In this document: in pieces, positions 9,669 through 18,054 of the stretch | Layout: each line of letters opens with the position of its first letter | Numbering within the stretch: the stretch's first letter is position 1 | Assembly: GCF_900110105.1 (NCBI RefSeq) | Contig: NZ_FOCL01000002.1 | Coordinates: 637,620 to 701,619 of the forward strand | Direction: 5' to 3' | Length of the DNA: 64,000 nucleotides | Origin: Mucilaginibacter gossypiicola | GTDB taxonomy: Bacteria > Bacteroidota > Bacteroidia > Sphingobacteriales > Sphingobacteriaceae | The notes under the pieces: generated by a model | The model's input: only the letters and a program-made list of their open reading frames with translations | Databases searched by the model: none | What the model was told of the DNA's origin: nothing | Made by a program: the position numbers and the translations under genes

Positions 9669-10460
9669 TCAGCTTTTAATAATGGTGGCCAGTCGCTGTC
9701 TTATAATGATTTCTTTAACACTGTCAGGCAGCAAACTGTTTAATAAAACAAGCATCCGGTTTATCATACCGGGGATGATCTCTTTTTTTCCTTTCAGCAA
9801 ACCATCCACCGCTATACGTGCTACGTGCCCGGGCTCCATAATGGTTGCCTTTGATATGCCTTTGAGCTTATTATTCATCACCAGCAGTTCGGGTTTGGTA
9901 TTAATACCTCCGGGACTAAGCAGGCTGATCTTTACGTTTGAACCATGCAGTTCCAGCTGTAAGCATTTGGTAAAATACCTTATGAATGATTTGGTTGCAC
10001 CATAAACCTGCTTTTTAGGCACCACAAACAAACCGCCCAAACTGCCTACATTTAATATATATGAAGTAGCCGAGGTATCGGTCTGGGCCAGAAACAAGCG
10101 TGTAAGTAGTACAGGTGTAATCACGTTCAGTTCAATTTGCTTTTTATAGAAACCGATGTTGAGGTCTTCAAACCACGACCAGTTGCCCAGGCCTGCGTTA
10201 TTGATAAGCAGGTGCGCCGTAATTTGCTCATCACTAAGGTAATTAAAAATTGCCGGGTAACTTTCGGCAAGTGTTAAATCAATTTCCAAATAATTCACTT
10301 TAACCTCAAAGTTTTTGCGGATAAAGGATGCCAGCTCGGGCAAACCCGATGAAGGCAGCGATACCAAAACCAGGTTTATTTGCCGCGATGCCAGTTCAAT
10401 GGCAAATGATTTACCCAGTCCTTCGCTGGCCCCAGTTATGATAGCAGTTTGGTTTATCAT
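9669..10460 (-). CDS. Short-chain dehydrogenase/reductase (SDR)
   Basis: A 263-residue classical SDR. The NAD(P) loop is TGASEGLGKS near residue 9, NNAG is at about 88-91, and the catalytic YGATK follows a serine in VGSLGG. The C-terminal part predicts a short hydrophobic segment (MINRMLVLLNSLL), which suggests membrane association, as in SDRs acting on lipids or sterol-like substrates. It is separated by 3 bases from the upstream extended SDR and 4 bases from the downstream small gene, so the three form one operon. The substrate is unknown; the paired genes suggest sequential steps on one metabolite. Confidence 0.88.
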   Translation of the reverse strand: MINQTAIITGASEGLGKSFAIELASRQINLVLVSLPSSGLPELASFIRKNFEVKVNYLEIDLTLAESYPAIFNYLSDEQITAHLLINNAGLGNWSWFEDLNIGFYKKQIELNVITPVLLTRLFLAQTDTSATSYILNVGSLGGLFVVPKKQVYGATKSFIRYFTKCLQLELHGSNVKISLLSPGGINTKPELLVMNNKLKGISKATIMEPGHVARIAVDGLLKGKKEIIPGMINRMLVLLNSLLPDSVKEIIIRQRLATIIKS

Positions 10461-10463
10461 GGT

Positions 10464-11444
10464 TCAGGCTTGTTTAAGGTAATTAATTGTTCTGTGCATG
10501 CCTTCGGTAAAAGGGGTTATCCGGTAACCCAGTTGCGTTATGGCCTTATTGCTGCTATATTTTTGATCATATTTCAACCGCTCTGCAAATTCGGGCAGGA
10601 AGAAAGGAGGCAGACCGGTAAGCATGGTTTTTATCTTTTCAAAGTGGCTAAAAAATTCAATTGCTTTTAAAGGCAGGTGAATAAGGCGATGCTCTTTACC
10701 TGAAACTTCATGTATCACATTAAAAAAATCGTTAAAACTGATATCCTCTCCTCCTAAAATATAGCGTTCGCCGCTCCGGCCTTTTTCCATGGCAGCTATA
10801 TGCCCGTTAACAACGTCGTTTAAAAAAGCATAGTTGGCTACCTGCTCACCGCTGCCTGGAATAAAACGCCATTTGCCGCGCAAATAGGCCGAAACCATTT
10901 TACCTACTGTGTTACTTTCGGTAACAGGCCCTTCGCCATATACACGTGATGGATTTACGGTAACGATGTGTATCCCCTGCTTTGAAAAGTTTTGCACCTC
11001 AAGTTCGGCCAGGTATTTGGTACGCTCATATGCCATGGGAAAGCCTGCTATGCGTGGATCGTTTTCACTCATGGGGTGTTTAACCGTTGGGCCCCATACG
11101 CCGCAGGTTGATGTGTATACAATTTTTTGCACCCCGGCATTAGCTGCAATTTCAAGTACATTGCGGGTGCCAATAACGTTGGTTTCGTGATAATCATCAG
11201 GATTGCGGCACCACATTTTGGCCATGGCGGCCGTATGATACACCTGCCGGCAACCCTGAATAGCCCTGCCCAGGCTTTGGCGGTACAGGATGTTACCAGT
11301 AACCGGCTCAATATTTTTATGCTTTATTAAATACGGATGATCGGTATTACGGCATAAGGCTTTAACATCGTAGCCCTGCATAGCCAAATCCAGGCTAAGC
11401 TGCCTGCCAATAAAACCTGTTGCCCCGGTTACTAAAACTTTCAT
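10464..11444 (-). CDS. NAD-dependent epimerase/dehydratase (extended SDR)
   Basis: A 326-residue extended SDR. The N-terminal Rossmann loop is TGATGFIG at about 7-14, the central region carries the catalytic YERTK, and the substrate-binding region includes PSRVYGEGP. The family covers sugar-nucleotide epimerases, dihydroflavonol-type reductases and sterol dehydrogenases; the HTAAMAKMW and NVIGTRNVLE segments fit the dihydroflavonol-4-reductase-like branch. It heads the three-gene operon with the SDR and the small unknown gene. The role is inferred from the fold only. Confidence 0.88.
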   Translation of the reverse strand: MKVLVTGATGFIGRQLSLDLAMQGYDVKALCRNTDHPYLIKHKNIEPVTGNILYRQSLGRAIQGCRQVYHTAAMAKMWCRNPDDYHETNVIGTRNVLEIAANAGVQKIVYTSTCGVWGPTVKHPMSENDPRIAGFPMAYERTKYLAELEVQNFSKQGIHIVTVNPSRVYGEGPVTESNTVGKMVSAYLRGKWRFIPGSGEQVANYAFLNDVVNGHIAAMEKGRSGERYILGGEDISFNDFFNVIHEVSGKEHRLIHLPLKAIEFFSHFEKIKTMLTGLPPFFLPEFAERLKYDQKYSSNKAITQLGYRITPFTEGMHRTINYLKQA

Positions 11445-11537
11445 ACAGGTATTACAACCTCACGATGGTTTACCCCTATGTATGGAAAAGAATTTTTAAA
11501 TCATTTTTTAACCTATAGTTTTAATGCAGTAAATATT

Positions 11538-11545
11538 TAAATTTG
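11538..11545 (+). promoter_or_regulatory. Candidate promoter -7 box for TM2 gene (TAAATTTG)
   Basis: It matches TAnnTTTG, 32 bases before the ATG of the TM2 protein gene. The -33 region is poor. It lies in the divergent spacer with the epimerase operon. Confidence 0.4.
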
Positions 11546-11577
11546 ACTTATCGCTACAACAAAAGCCTTTACCAAAC

Positions 11578-11940
11578 ATGAGCTCACCACAAGACCCCTA
11601 TAATACTTTTGCCGGTTTTTCGCCCGAGGAGTTGGGCTTTTTACAACATGCAACACCCGATTTAACCGAAAATCAAAAGAAATATTTCTACATGGTTTAC
11701 AGCAACAAGCGCAAAAACTCACAGGATATATTATTATTTACCCTGCTTGGGTTTGTTGGCTTTGCAGGGATCCAGCGTTTTGTATTGGGCCAGATAGGCA
11801 TGGGCATCCTTTACTTTTTTACAGGAGGACTTTGCGTTATAGGTACTATTGTGGATCTGATCAACAATAAGTCGATAACTTTGGAGTATAATAAAAATAT
11901 GGCTTACGAAAGCTACCAGATGGCTAAAATGAGCAGCTAA
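11578..11940 (+). CDS. TM2-domain membrane protein
   Basis: A 120-residue protein. The N-terminal 50 residues are soluble and acidic. Two membrane helices follow (ILLFTLLGFVGFAGIQRFVLG and IGMGILYFFTGGLCVIGTIVDL), separated by the short turn typical of the TM2 domain, with the characteristic RF and GG..D residues. TM2 proteins in bacteria have no agreed function. It stands alone, ending 6 bases before the 3' end of the convergent toxin pseudogene. Confidence 0.85.
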   Translation: MSSPQDPYNTFAGFSPEELGFLQHATPDLTENQKKYFYMVYSNKRKNSQDILLFTLLGFVGFAGIQRFVLGQIGMGILYFFTGGLCVIGTIVDLINNKSITLEYNKNMAYESYQMAKMSS

Positions 11941-11946
11941 GGTATG

Positions 11947-12210
11947 TTAATAATGCCCTCTTAAAGAGTGAATTTTTATTGTTTTCTCTTCTTCTAACAC
12001 CTCGTAAATTATCCGGTGCTCCTGGTTTATTCGCCTTGACCATAATCCTGTAAGATTATGTTTAAGCATTTCGGGCTTACCAATGCCACTAAATGGATCT
12101 TGGCTGATAGCATGAAGTAATTGATGTATTTTATTTTGAATGGATTTATTACCTGATTTCTTTCAGAATTGAATGTCTTTCTGAGACTCTTCAGAATAAA
12201 TTATTTCCAT
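11947..12210 (-). pseudogene. yoeB: YoeB/Txe-family toxin, disrupted by one nonsense codon
   Basis: Read on the minus strand this is an 87-codon YoeB-type mRNA interferase in a single frame, MEIIYSEESQKDIQF-stop-KKSGNK and so on, to the family ending LRGHY. The sole defect is TGA at 12163-12165 (codon 16), where E. coli YoeB has Trp. The downstream residues matching E. coli Glu46, Arg65, His83 and Tyr84 are intact (Glu47, Arg66, His86, Tyr87), as is GLWSRRINQEHR. The start overlaps the antitoxin stop by 10 bases, the usual toxin-antitoxin coupling. A TGG-to-TGA change would silence the toxin; a sequencing error is the alternative. Confidence 0.9.
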
Positions 12211-12398
12211 AGGTCATCAGTCTTGATCGCCTTGTATCTCCCGGCCTCAAAATCCTCTTTACTACGTTTTATTTTCTTAACAAATTCGGGATCATATGCC
12301 GACTTTTCCTCTTCAAACTGGATTTTTAAGGCTTTCATAAACGCTTTCAAAGCATCTGATTTCTCTTTATTTTCAGGATGTGCAATTAAAATTCCCAT
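12201..12398 (-). CDS. Antitoxin of YoeB-type module (DUF2683-like)
   Basis: A 65-residue acidic and lysine-rich protein, helical in appearance, ending KTDDLWK. Its stop overlaps the ATG of the toxin reading frame, so the pair is translationally coupled with antitoxin first, as in YoeB modules. The pattern AYDPEFVKKIKRSKEDFEAGRYKAI resembles the DUF2683-type antitoxins that accompany YoeB in Bacteroidota, recalled and not checked. It should neutralise the toxin and repress its own promoter. Because the toxin has a premature stop, the antitoxin may now act alone, perhaps against related toxins elsewhere in the genome. Confidence 0.75.
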   Translation of the reverse strand: MGILIAHPENKEKSDALKAFMKALKIQFEEEKSAYDPEFVKKIKRSKEDFEAGRYKAIKTDDLWK

Positions 12399-12472
12399 AT
12401 ATCAAATTTACTGTTTTATTTTTTCTTTTACTTTAAGAACGATTTATTTAATAGATTAGCTTAACTGTAAAT

Positions 12473-13570
12473 ATGAAATTATCAGCCCTAACCGCTTACC
12501 TCGAAAGCCTTGCGCCGCTTAACTACCAGGAAGATTATGACAACTCAGGCCTTATAGTTGGCAACCCTGATCAGGAAGTAAACCAGGCACTTGTTTCGCT
12601 TGACTGTACCGAATCAGTGGTTGACGAAGCTATCGCTACCGGTTGCCAGGTAATCATATCTCACCATCCTATCGTTTTTAAAGGGCTCAAGAAATTTAAC
12701 GGCAAAACCTATGTAGAGCGCGTGGTTGAAAAGGCCATCCGCAAGGGTATTGCCATATATGCTATTCATACCAACCTGGATAGCATCATGACCGGGGTTA
12801 ACGCCCGCATTTGTGAAATCCTGGGTTTAAAGAACACCCGCATACTACTGCCCAAACATAACCTGATCAAAAAGCTGGTTACTTATGTTCCTTTAAGCCA
12901 TGCCGACGCCGTACGCGACGCATTGTTTAGTGCAGGGGCGGGTAACATTGGCAATTACAGCGAAACCAGTTTTAACGCCGAAGGTACCGGCACGTTTAAG
13001 GGCAATGAAGCCGCCAATCCTTATGTGGGCGAAGTTGGCAAACGCCATAAGGAAAATGAAGTAAGGATAGAAACGGTTTATCCGGCAAACCTGGAAAGCA
13101 AAATACTGATGGCGCTGATCCTGGCCCATCCTTATGAGGAAGTTGCCTATGATCTTTATAACTTAACCAATCAGCACCAGCAAGTTGGCTCTGGTATGAT
13201 AGGAGAACTGGAAATACCGATCAACGAGGAAAGTTTCCTTTTCCATGTAAAGGATAAGATGCGTACGCACGTAATACGTCATACTAAATTGTTAGGTAAA
13301 CACGTTAAAAAAGTGGCAGTTTGCGGTGGCTCGGGAGGCTTTTTGCTGAAGCATGCCATTGCCGCCGGAGCGGATGTTTTTATCACAGCCGATTACAAGT
13401 ATCACGAGTTTTTTGATGCCGAAGGAAAGATAGTTATTGCAGATATCGGACACTTTGAAAGTGAACAATTTACGCAGCAATTATTGTATGAAATAATTAG
13501 AAAAAAATTCCCTATCTTTGCCGTCCGTTTAACAGAAGTAAATACAAACCCCGTCAAATATTTTATTTAA
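12473..13570 (+). CDS. Nif3-like dinuclear metal-centre protein
   Basis: A 365-residue Nif3/YqfO family protein (annotated GTP cyclohydrolase 1 type 2 homologue). Metal ligands are visible in SHHPIVFKG and HTNLD near the N-terminus and in ADYKYHEFF and GHFESE near the C-terminus. The residues between about 125 and 235 form the inserted PII-like domain found in the long members, which explains a length greater than the 250 of the short type. The cellular role is unsettled in the literature. Its TAA shares one base with the ATG of the next gene, so the two are co-translated, a pairing common in Bacteroidota. Confidence 0.92.
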   Translation: MKLSALTAYLESLAPLNYQEDYDNSGLIVGNPDQEVNQALVSLDCTESVVDEAIATGCQVIISHHPIVFKGLKKFNGKTYVERVVEKAIRKGIAIYAIHTNLDSIMTGVNARICEILGLKNTRILLPKHNLIKKLVTYVPLSHADAVRDALFSAGAGNIGNYSETSFNAEGTGTFKGNEAANPYVGEVGKRHKENEVRIETVYPANLESKILMALILAHPYEEVAYDLYNLTNQHQQVGSGMIGELEIPINEESFLFHVKDKMRTHVIRHTKLLGKHVKKVAVCGGSGGFLLKHAIAAGADVFITADYKYHEFFDAEGKIVIADIGHFESEQFTQQLLYEIIRKKFPIFAVRLTEVNTNPVKYFI

Positions 13571-14313
13571 TGGAACAAACCGTAGAACAAAAGCTTAAAG
13601 CTTTATACGAGCTACAAACTATCCACACCAAAATTGATAGGATCCGCCAGGTAAGGGGCGAATTGCCAATGGAAGTTGCCGACCTTGAGGACGACGTTGC
13701 AGGCCTTGAAACCCGCATCCAAAAGATCAAAGGTGAACTTGACGATGTGGAAGATGACATAGTTACCCGTAAAAACCTGATCAAGGAAGCTCAGGCAAAC
13801 ATCAAAAAATACGAAGGCCAGCTTAACGAGGTTAAAAATAACCGCGAATATGATGCTATCTCAAAAGAAATTGAGATCCAGGGCTTAGATATACAAGTTA
13901 GCGAAAAGAAAATCCGTGAATACGGCTTCGAAATCACTAACAAAACCCAGGTTTACGAAAAAGCATTGGCCGATTTGGAAGCACGTCAGAGCGACCTTGA
14001 TGCCAAGAAAGAAGAATTAGGCACAATTACTGCCGAAACTGAAAAAGAAGAAACCGAATTGAACGCACAGGCTGCAAAAGCTACTCAAAACATTGAAGAG
14101 CGTTTATTAACTGCTTACACCCGCCTACGTCAAAACGCAAAAAACGGATTGGCAGTAGTTACTATTCAGCGTGATTCATGCTCTGGTTGCTTCAACCAAA
14201 TCCCGCCTCAGCGCCAGTCAGATATCCGTCAGCGTAAAAAGATCATCGTTTGCGAGCATTGCGGACGTATCCTTGTTGACGAGCTAATGGCTTTGGAAGC
14301 TGAAGAAGCATAA
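13570..14313 (+). CDS. Coiled-coil protein with C4 zinc ribbon
   Basis: A 247-residue protein. Residues about 1-175 form a long antiparallel coiled coil rich in Glu, Lys and Leu. The C-terminus has a four-cysteine zinc ribbon, CSGC with 22 residues to CEHC, followed by GRILVDELM. This matches the zinc-ribbon family annotated as C4-type zinc ribbon domain protein, which is thought to bind nucleic acid. The start overlaps the Nif3-like gene stop, and a strong terminator follows immediately, so the two genes form a complete operon. Confidence 0.88.
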   Translation: MEQTVEQKLKALYELQTIHTKIDRIRQVRGELPMEVADLEDDVAGLETRIQKIKGELDDVEDDIVTRKNLIKEAQANIKKYEGQLNEVKNNREYDAISKEIEIQGLDIQVSEKKIREYGFEITNKTQVYEKALADLEARQSDLDAKKEELGTITAETEKEETELNAQAAKATQNIEERLLTAYTRLRQNAKNGLAVVTIQRDSCSGCFNQIPPQRQSDIRQRKKIIVCEHCGRILVDELMALEAEEA

Positions 14314-14317
14314 GCAA

Positions 14318-14390
14318 CCAATATATAAATGTTTAAAACAAAAAAGGCATCCAATGGGTGCCTTTTTTGTTTTAAACATTTATATATTGG
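14318..14390. terminator. Long bidirectional hairpin terminator
   Basis: Two 35-base arms with one mismatch flank a 3-base loop (14353-14355). The core reads AAAAAAGGCATCC, AAT, GGGTGCCTTTTTT. It starts 4 bases after the zinc-ribbon gene stop. The arm length is several times that of a usual intrinsic terminator. Confidence 0.9.
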
Positions 14391-14408
14391 CTCTGTTAAA
14401 ATCAATCA

Positions 14409-15281
14409 ATGCCAAACCTAACACATGCCGTTTCAAGAATTAAATTTATCATTAACATTTGTTGGTTATTAACAACAGTATCCTTTAACGCATTCGGCCA
14501 AAATAATAATGGCAAAATCAATTGGGTGGCTTACAGGGCAAACTCTTTACGTGATGACGAAACAGAAAGTACTATTCTGCTTTCACAAAACGCAAAAGGA
14601 GATATCTACAATCCGCTCAACTTGCTTATTTTAAAAACAAGTGAATGGATACTGCCTGACCCTAAGCCGGACTTAAGCACCGAAACTGCTTTAAAAAAAC
14701 TGTTTTCCGCCCTGGGCGATCAGGCTAATGACAGTATTTCTACGCCAACGGCACAAATTGAAACTACCATTTCGTTTTCAAACTCGAGAATACTAAGCTA
14801 CAAAGTCAGGGTAGACTCCCGGGGAAAAGACTTACTTTCACCTTATATCGAATATCTGAACATCGACCTTGAAAAAAACAAACTCATTGAAACTAAGGAT
14901 ATATTTGATGCGAACAAACGAATGCAATTCAATGCTTTTCTGAATACTTACGAAAGCAATCATAAACGGGAACTCCTTAAAAACTACCAGGCGATACTAT
15001 CCGAACGAATTGCCGATCAGATCTCCGATGATCAGGAAATATTAACTAAACCCAACTATACGCTTAATAAGGTGTACCCCCAAAAGCCTGATACTGCTAA
15101 AATCATCAATTTACAAGCAAAGGGGATTGTATTTCAGGTTAAGCTTGTGGATAGGAATTTTACAAGATACAAAGAGGGCAATGAATACATCTCATTTGTA
15201 TTTATTCCCTACATCTTGTTAAAACCTTATTTTAATACCCGATCGTCTCTTTTCAAAACGATGATTAACCTATGCAAGTAA
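14409..15281 (+). CDS. Exported protein, possibly DUF3298-like
   Basis: A 290-residue protein with a signal peptide (hydrophobic 12-30, FGQ cleavage region). I cannot name a family with confidence. The segment from about residue 110 (ETTISFSNSRILSYKVRVDS) to the C-terminal KEGNEYISFVFIPYILLKPYF resembles the beta-rich DUF3298/RsiV-type domain of exported proteins, where a similar FxPY signature occurs near the end. It starts 18 bases after the long terminator hairpin and is followed 23 bases later by a DUF2809 gene on the same strand. Function unknown; periplasmic location is inferred from the signal sequence. Confidence 0.7.
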   Translation: MPNLTHAVSRIKFIINICWLLTTVSFNAFGQNNNGKINWVAYRANSLRDDETESTILLSQNAKGDIYNPLNLLILKTSEWILPDPKPDLSTETALKKLFSALGDQANDSISTPTAQIETTISFSNSRILSYKVRVDSRGKDLLSPYIEYLNIDLEKNKLIETKDIFDANKRMQFNAFLNTYESNHKRELLKNYQAILSERIADQISDDQEILTKPNYTLNKVYPQKPDTAKIINLQAKGIVFQVKLVDRNFTRYKEGNEYISFVFIPYILLKPYFNTRSSLFKTMINLCK

Positions 15282-15304
15282 AGTAATAACCATTCATAAA
15301 AAAC

Positions 15305-15685
15305 ATGAAGTTTAAGAACCGGATTACTTATTTCATCCTCATTATAATTACCATAGTACTGGGGCTATTATCAAGACATTTTGCCATTATCCCTTTATTT
15401 ATCGGCGATATTTTATGGGCTACGATGGTTTACTTTATCATGTGGTTCCTTTTTATCAATAAGCCTATTAAATTCAATGTGATAGCGGCTTTGATATTTT
15501 GCTTCGCGATAGAGTTTAGCCAGCTTTATAAAGCGCCCTGGATAAATGAACTGCGGCACACCTTGTTTGGCAGGTTAGTGTTGGGTGACGGTTTTTTGTG
15601 GAGTGATTTGTTGTGTTATGTCATTGGGGTAGGGATGGGCGTTGGGGTTGAGAAAGCTATTTTGAAACGTAACCGGCCCCAATAA
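15305..15685 (+). CDS. DUF2809 membrane protein
   Basis: A 126-residue protein with four predicted membrane helices. The family pattern is visible: RITYFILIIITIVLGLLSRH, then GDILWATMVYF, FAIEFSQLY, and WSDLLCYVIGVGMG. DUF2809 has no known function. The gene lies 23 bases after the exported protein gene on the same strand. Its 3' end overlaps the 3' end of the convergent gene by 29 bases (15657-15685). Confidence 0.85.
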   Translation: MKFKNRITYFILIIITIVLGLLSRHFAIIPLFIGDILWATMVYFIMWFLFINKPIKFNVIAALIFCFAIEFSQLYKAPWINELRHTLFGRLVLGDGFLWSDLLCYVIGVGMGVGVEKAILKRNRPQ

Positions 15686-16271
15686 TCGCGCTGCGTATTT
15701 GCTTATATAATTTATTCAGGATGCTCCTTTGATTTTGCTGATAATGCATATTCAACTGCTTTTCATCCGAATATTTAAAAGACAAATCAAACTGATCAAC
15801 CTGCTTTTCTATAAATTCACCGCCCCAGTATATTTTAAAAATGGAAATACAAGTATGATCACGAATCACATCCATCAATACAAGCTTTCCATTATTCATT
15901 ACTTTAATTCGTGGCGTTAAAATCCTGGCTGTTCTAATTTCAGCCATCCCTTCAGAAATCGTATTAAAGAATTCCCGATCTATTAACTTAGCCCTATGTT
16001 CGTTACACTCGTCAAATCGTTGCTGGTATGACTTTCCTTTCTCCAACCATGCAACATATTTGATATCGTACACGGTACATCGCCCATCAATAACAAGCCT
16101 TGGATGAGCTCCGCTACAGCTGACATTATAAACCATATACCTGCTAACATTTTCACTCTTAAAGCTATCAAGCTTTGCTTTTACTTTATCATCCGTTGTA
16201 AGTGTATAATTCTGAGCGCAAGCGAAGGTTTTAGTATAAATTGCGAGCATGATAAGCAGCAGGTATCTCAT
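15657..16271 (-). CDS. Exported hypothetical protein
   Basis: A 204-residue protein with a signal peptide (LLLIMLAIYTKTFACAQ). I do not recognise the family. The mature part has six cysteines or fewer, a run of charged helices (RFDECNEHRAKLIDREFFNTI) and a mid-protein strand region with DGRCTVYDIKYVAW, suggesting a small alpha/beta periplasmic protein. The gene faces the DUF2809 gene tail to tail with a 29-base overlap and is followed upstream by the radical SAM gene on the same strand at a 41-base distance. Confidence 0.65.
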   Translation of the reverse strand: MRYLLLIMLAIYTKTFACAQNYTLTTDDKVKAKLDSFKSENVSRYMVYNVSCSGAHPRLVIDGRCTVYDIKYVAWLEKGKSYQQRFDECNEHRAKLIDREFFNTISEGMAEIRTARILTPRIKVMNNGKLVLMDVIRDHTCISIFKIYWGGEFIEKQVDQFDLSFKYSDEKQLNMHYQQNQRSILNKLYKQIRSAIIGAGYVSK

Positions 16272-16312
16272 AAGGCAATATACAAATCACAAACTAAAGG
16301 AACTCCTTCCTC

Positions 16313-17383
16313 TCAAAACATACTCGTCTGCTTCCCCTTCCTCGGTACAAATAAGCTATAGTCGTATTCGGGCATCTCCCTGTCGCCCATAAAGCGTTTA
16401 CAGGCCATTTTAAACATTTGATGGATAGATTCGGCTATTTTCCCGTCACCGCTCATCCGGCGACCGTAATCGCTGTCATTTAAGTTGCCATCATGTGTTG
16501 AGCGAATCATGTTCAGCACCTTTTCTGCCCGGTCGGGGAATGCTTTATAGATCCAGTCGCTAAAAATTTCGGCTATACTGCCGTTGAGGCGCACCATAGT
16601 GAAACCAGCGGCCAGAGCGCCACGGTCTGCCGCCGCCCGGATAATGTTAGGGACTTCATTGCTATTTAAGCCGGGTATAATTGGGGCTGCCATCACCCTT
16701 ACCGGGATTCCTCTTTCGGATAGCTTCTGCACCACTGCCAGCCTGCCGGTTGCAGTTACCGTACGCGGCTCCAGTTTTTGCCTTAGTTGCTCGTTAAGGG
16801 AGGTGATGGATACATTTACATGCACCAGGTTTAACTTAGCCATATCCGCAAGCAGATCGATATCGCGCAGGATCACGTTATTTTTGGTAATGATACTTAC
16901 CGGGTTTTTATATTTCCAAAAAACTTCCAACAGCTTCTGCGTTATCCCCAGTTTACGTTCAACTGGCTGATAGCAATCTGTATTGCCCGATAGCATGATG
17001 CAAACCGGCTTATAATTTTTTTTGTTGAAATATTGCTCAAGCAGTTCGGGCGCATTGGGTTTAATGATGATCTTCCGTTCAAAGTCAAGCCCGGCGCTAA
17101 AACCGTAGTATTCGTGACTGTTACGGGCATAACAATAAATGCAACCATGTTCACAACCCTGATAGGGGTTTATGGAATACATATGGCTAAGGTCGGGGCT
17201 ATTGGATTCGCTTACTATTTTTTTGGGTGTCTCTTCAAAAAGCTGCGTGTTGGTATTTTCAAGCAAAGGCTCGTCGATGCCCTCGATATGATCAAGTACA
17301 TACTTGTTTTTCAGAAACTTATTGTGGGTATTTACCTGCGCCCCTCGTCCCTTAAAAAAATCCGGATTTTCCTCATGTGACAT
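16313..17383 (-). CDS. PA0069-family radical SAM protein
   Basis: A 356-residue radical SAM protein related to spore photoproduct lyase. The iron-sulfur cluster motif CEHGCIYC places Cys77, Cys81 and Cys84. Family landmarks are GRGAQVNTHNKF near the N-terminus, SINPYQGCEHG, and the C-terminal region RRMSGDGKIAESIHQMF. The reaction is unknown; a nucleic-acid repair role has been proposed for relatives but is not proved. The 29-base gap to the response regulator downstream contains a 10-base inverted repeat (17390-17399 with 17405-17414), so it may or may not belong to that transcript. Confidence 0.9.
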   Translation of the reverse strand: MSHEENPDFFKGRGAQVNTHNKFLKNKYVLDHIEGIDEPLLENTNTQLFEETPKKIVSESNSPDLSHMYSINPYQGCEHGCIYCYARNSHEYYGFSAGLDFERKIIIKPNAPELLEQYFNKKNYKPVCIMLSGNTDCYQPVERKLGITQKLLEVFWKYKNPVSIITKNNVILRDIDLLADMAKLNLVHVNVSITSLNEQLRQKLEPRTVTATGRLAVVQKLSERGIPVRVMAAPIIPGLNSNEVPNIIRAAADRGALAAGFTMVRLNGSIAEIFSDWIYKAFPDRAEKVLNMIRSTHDGNLNDSDYGRRMSGDGKIAESIHQMFKMACKRFMGDREMPEYDYSLFVPRKGKQTSMF

Positions 17384-17389
17384 TGAACA

Positions 17390-17414
17390 AATTTGCTAAA
17401 TTTATTAGCAAATT
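17390..17414. promoter_or_regulatory. AATTTGCTAA inverted repeat
   Basis: Perfect 10-base arms with a 5-base spacer between the response regulator stop and the radical SAM start. It could be a weak terminator for the regulator operon or an operator for the radical SAM gene. No T-run follows, so an operator is equally likely. Confidence 0.5.
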
Positions 17415-18054
17415 ACAATTCAATCAGTTTATTTTTTATACTGTATAAAACCAGCCCAACGCGGCTTTTGATCTGGAGTTTCTCAAAAAGCTGATCGCGG
17501 TAGCTATCAACGGTGCGCACGCTGATATTCATGGTGTCGGCAATTTCTTTATAGGTAAGTTCGGTACCGGTGAGGCGCAGAAACTCGATCTCGCGGGGGT
17601 TAAGCTTGATATTCTCTAATTTGCTGTTGAAATTGGTGATCAGGTGGCGGGTTACAAACTCGGGGTAATAAAGCTCTCCCTGCGAAACCTTTAAAAGGGC
17701 CTCTTCAACTTCGTAAGGTTCAGAATCTTTAAGCAGGTAGCCTTTAACACCCATTTTCACCATGAGCAGCACCTTTTCAGCATCCTCAAACATGGATAAT
17801 ATAATAACCCTGACACCGGGGTGTTTAGCCCTGAGCACCTGCGCGGCCTCAACGCCGTCCATAACCGGCATGCTAATATCCAGCAGTATAATATCCGGAA
17901 CTATACCCTTGCTTATGGTATCAATTAGTTCCTGCCCGTTTGCGGCCTCAAATAGTATATTGTATCTTTTAAAATTGGTAACAAGAGCGGCCATACCACT
18001 CCTGAAGAGTTTATGATCATCAACTAAGGCTATTTGAATGGGTTCCTTTAGCAT
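17413..18054 (-). CDS. LuxR/NarL-family response regulator
   Basis: A 213-residue two-component regulator. The receiver domain has the acidic pair Asp12-Asp13, the phosphoacceptor Asp59 in LLDISMPVMDG, and the conserved Lys in LLKDSEP. The C-terminal LuxR-type helix-turn-helix is LTYKEIADTMNISVRTVDSYRDQLFEKL. It overlaps the histidine kinase gene by 35 bases, so the two are co-translated partners. The targets are unknown; the downstream radical SAM gene on the same strand is a candidate. Confidence 0.93.
   Translation of the reverse strand: MLKEPIQIALVDDHKLFRSGMAALVTNFKRYNILFEAANGQELIDTISKGIVPDIILLDISMPVMDGVEAAQVLRAKHPGVRVIILSMFEDAEKVLLMVKMGVKGYLLKDSEPYEVEEALLKVSQGELYYPEFVTRHLITNFNSKLENIKLNPREIEFLRLTGTELTYKEIADTMNISVRTVDSYRDQLFEKLQIKSRVGLVLYSIKNKLIEL

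Noticed and set aside
12163..12165. TGA at codon 16 of the toxin decoded as Trp or selenocysteine
   Set aside because: No selenocysteine insertion structure is apparent, and TGA is used as stop by other genes here, for example RimM-type normal stops. It was called a nonsense mutation.
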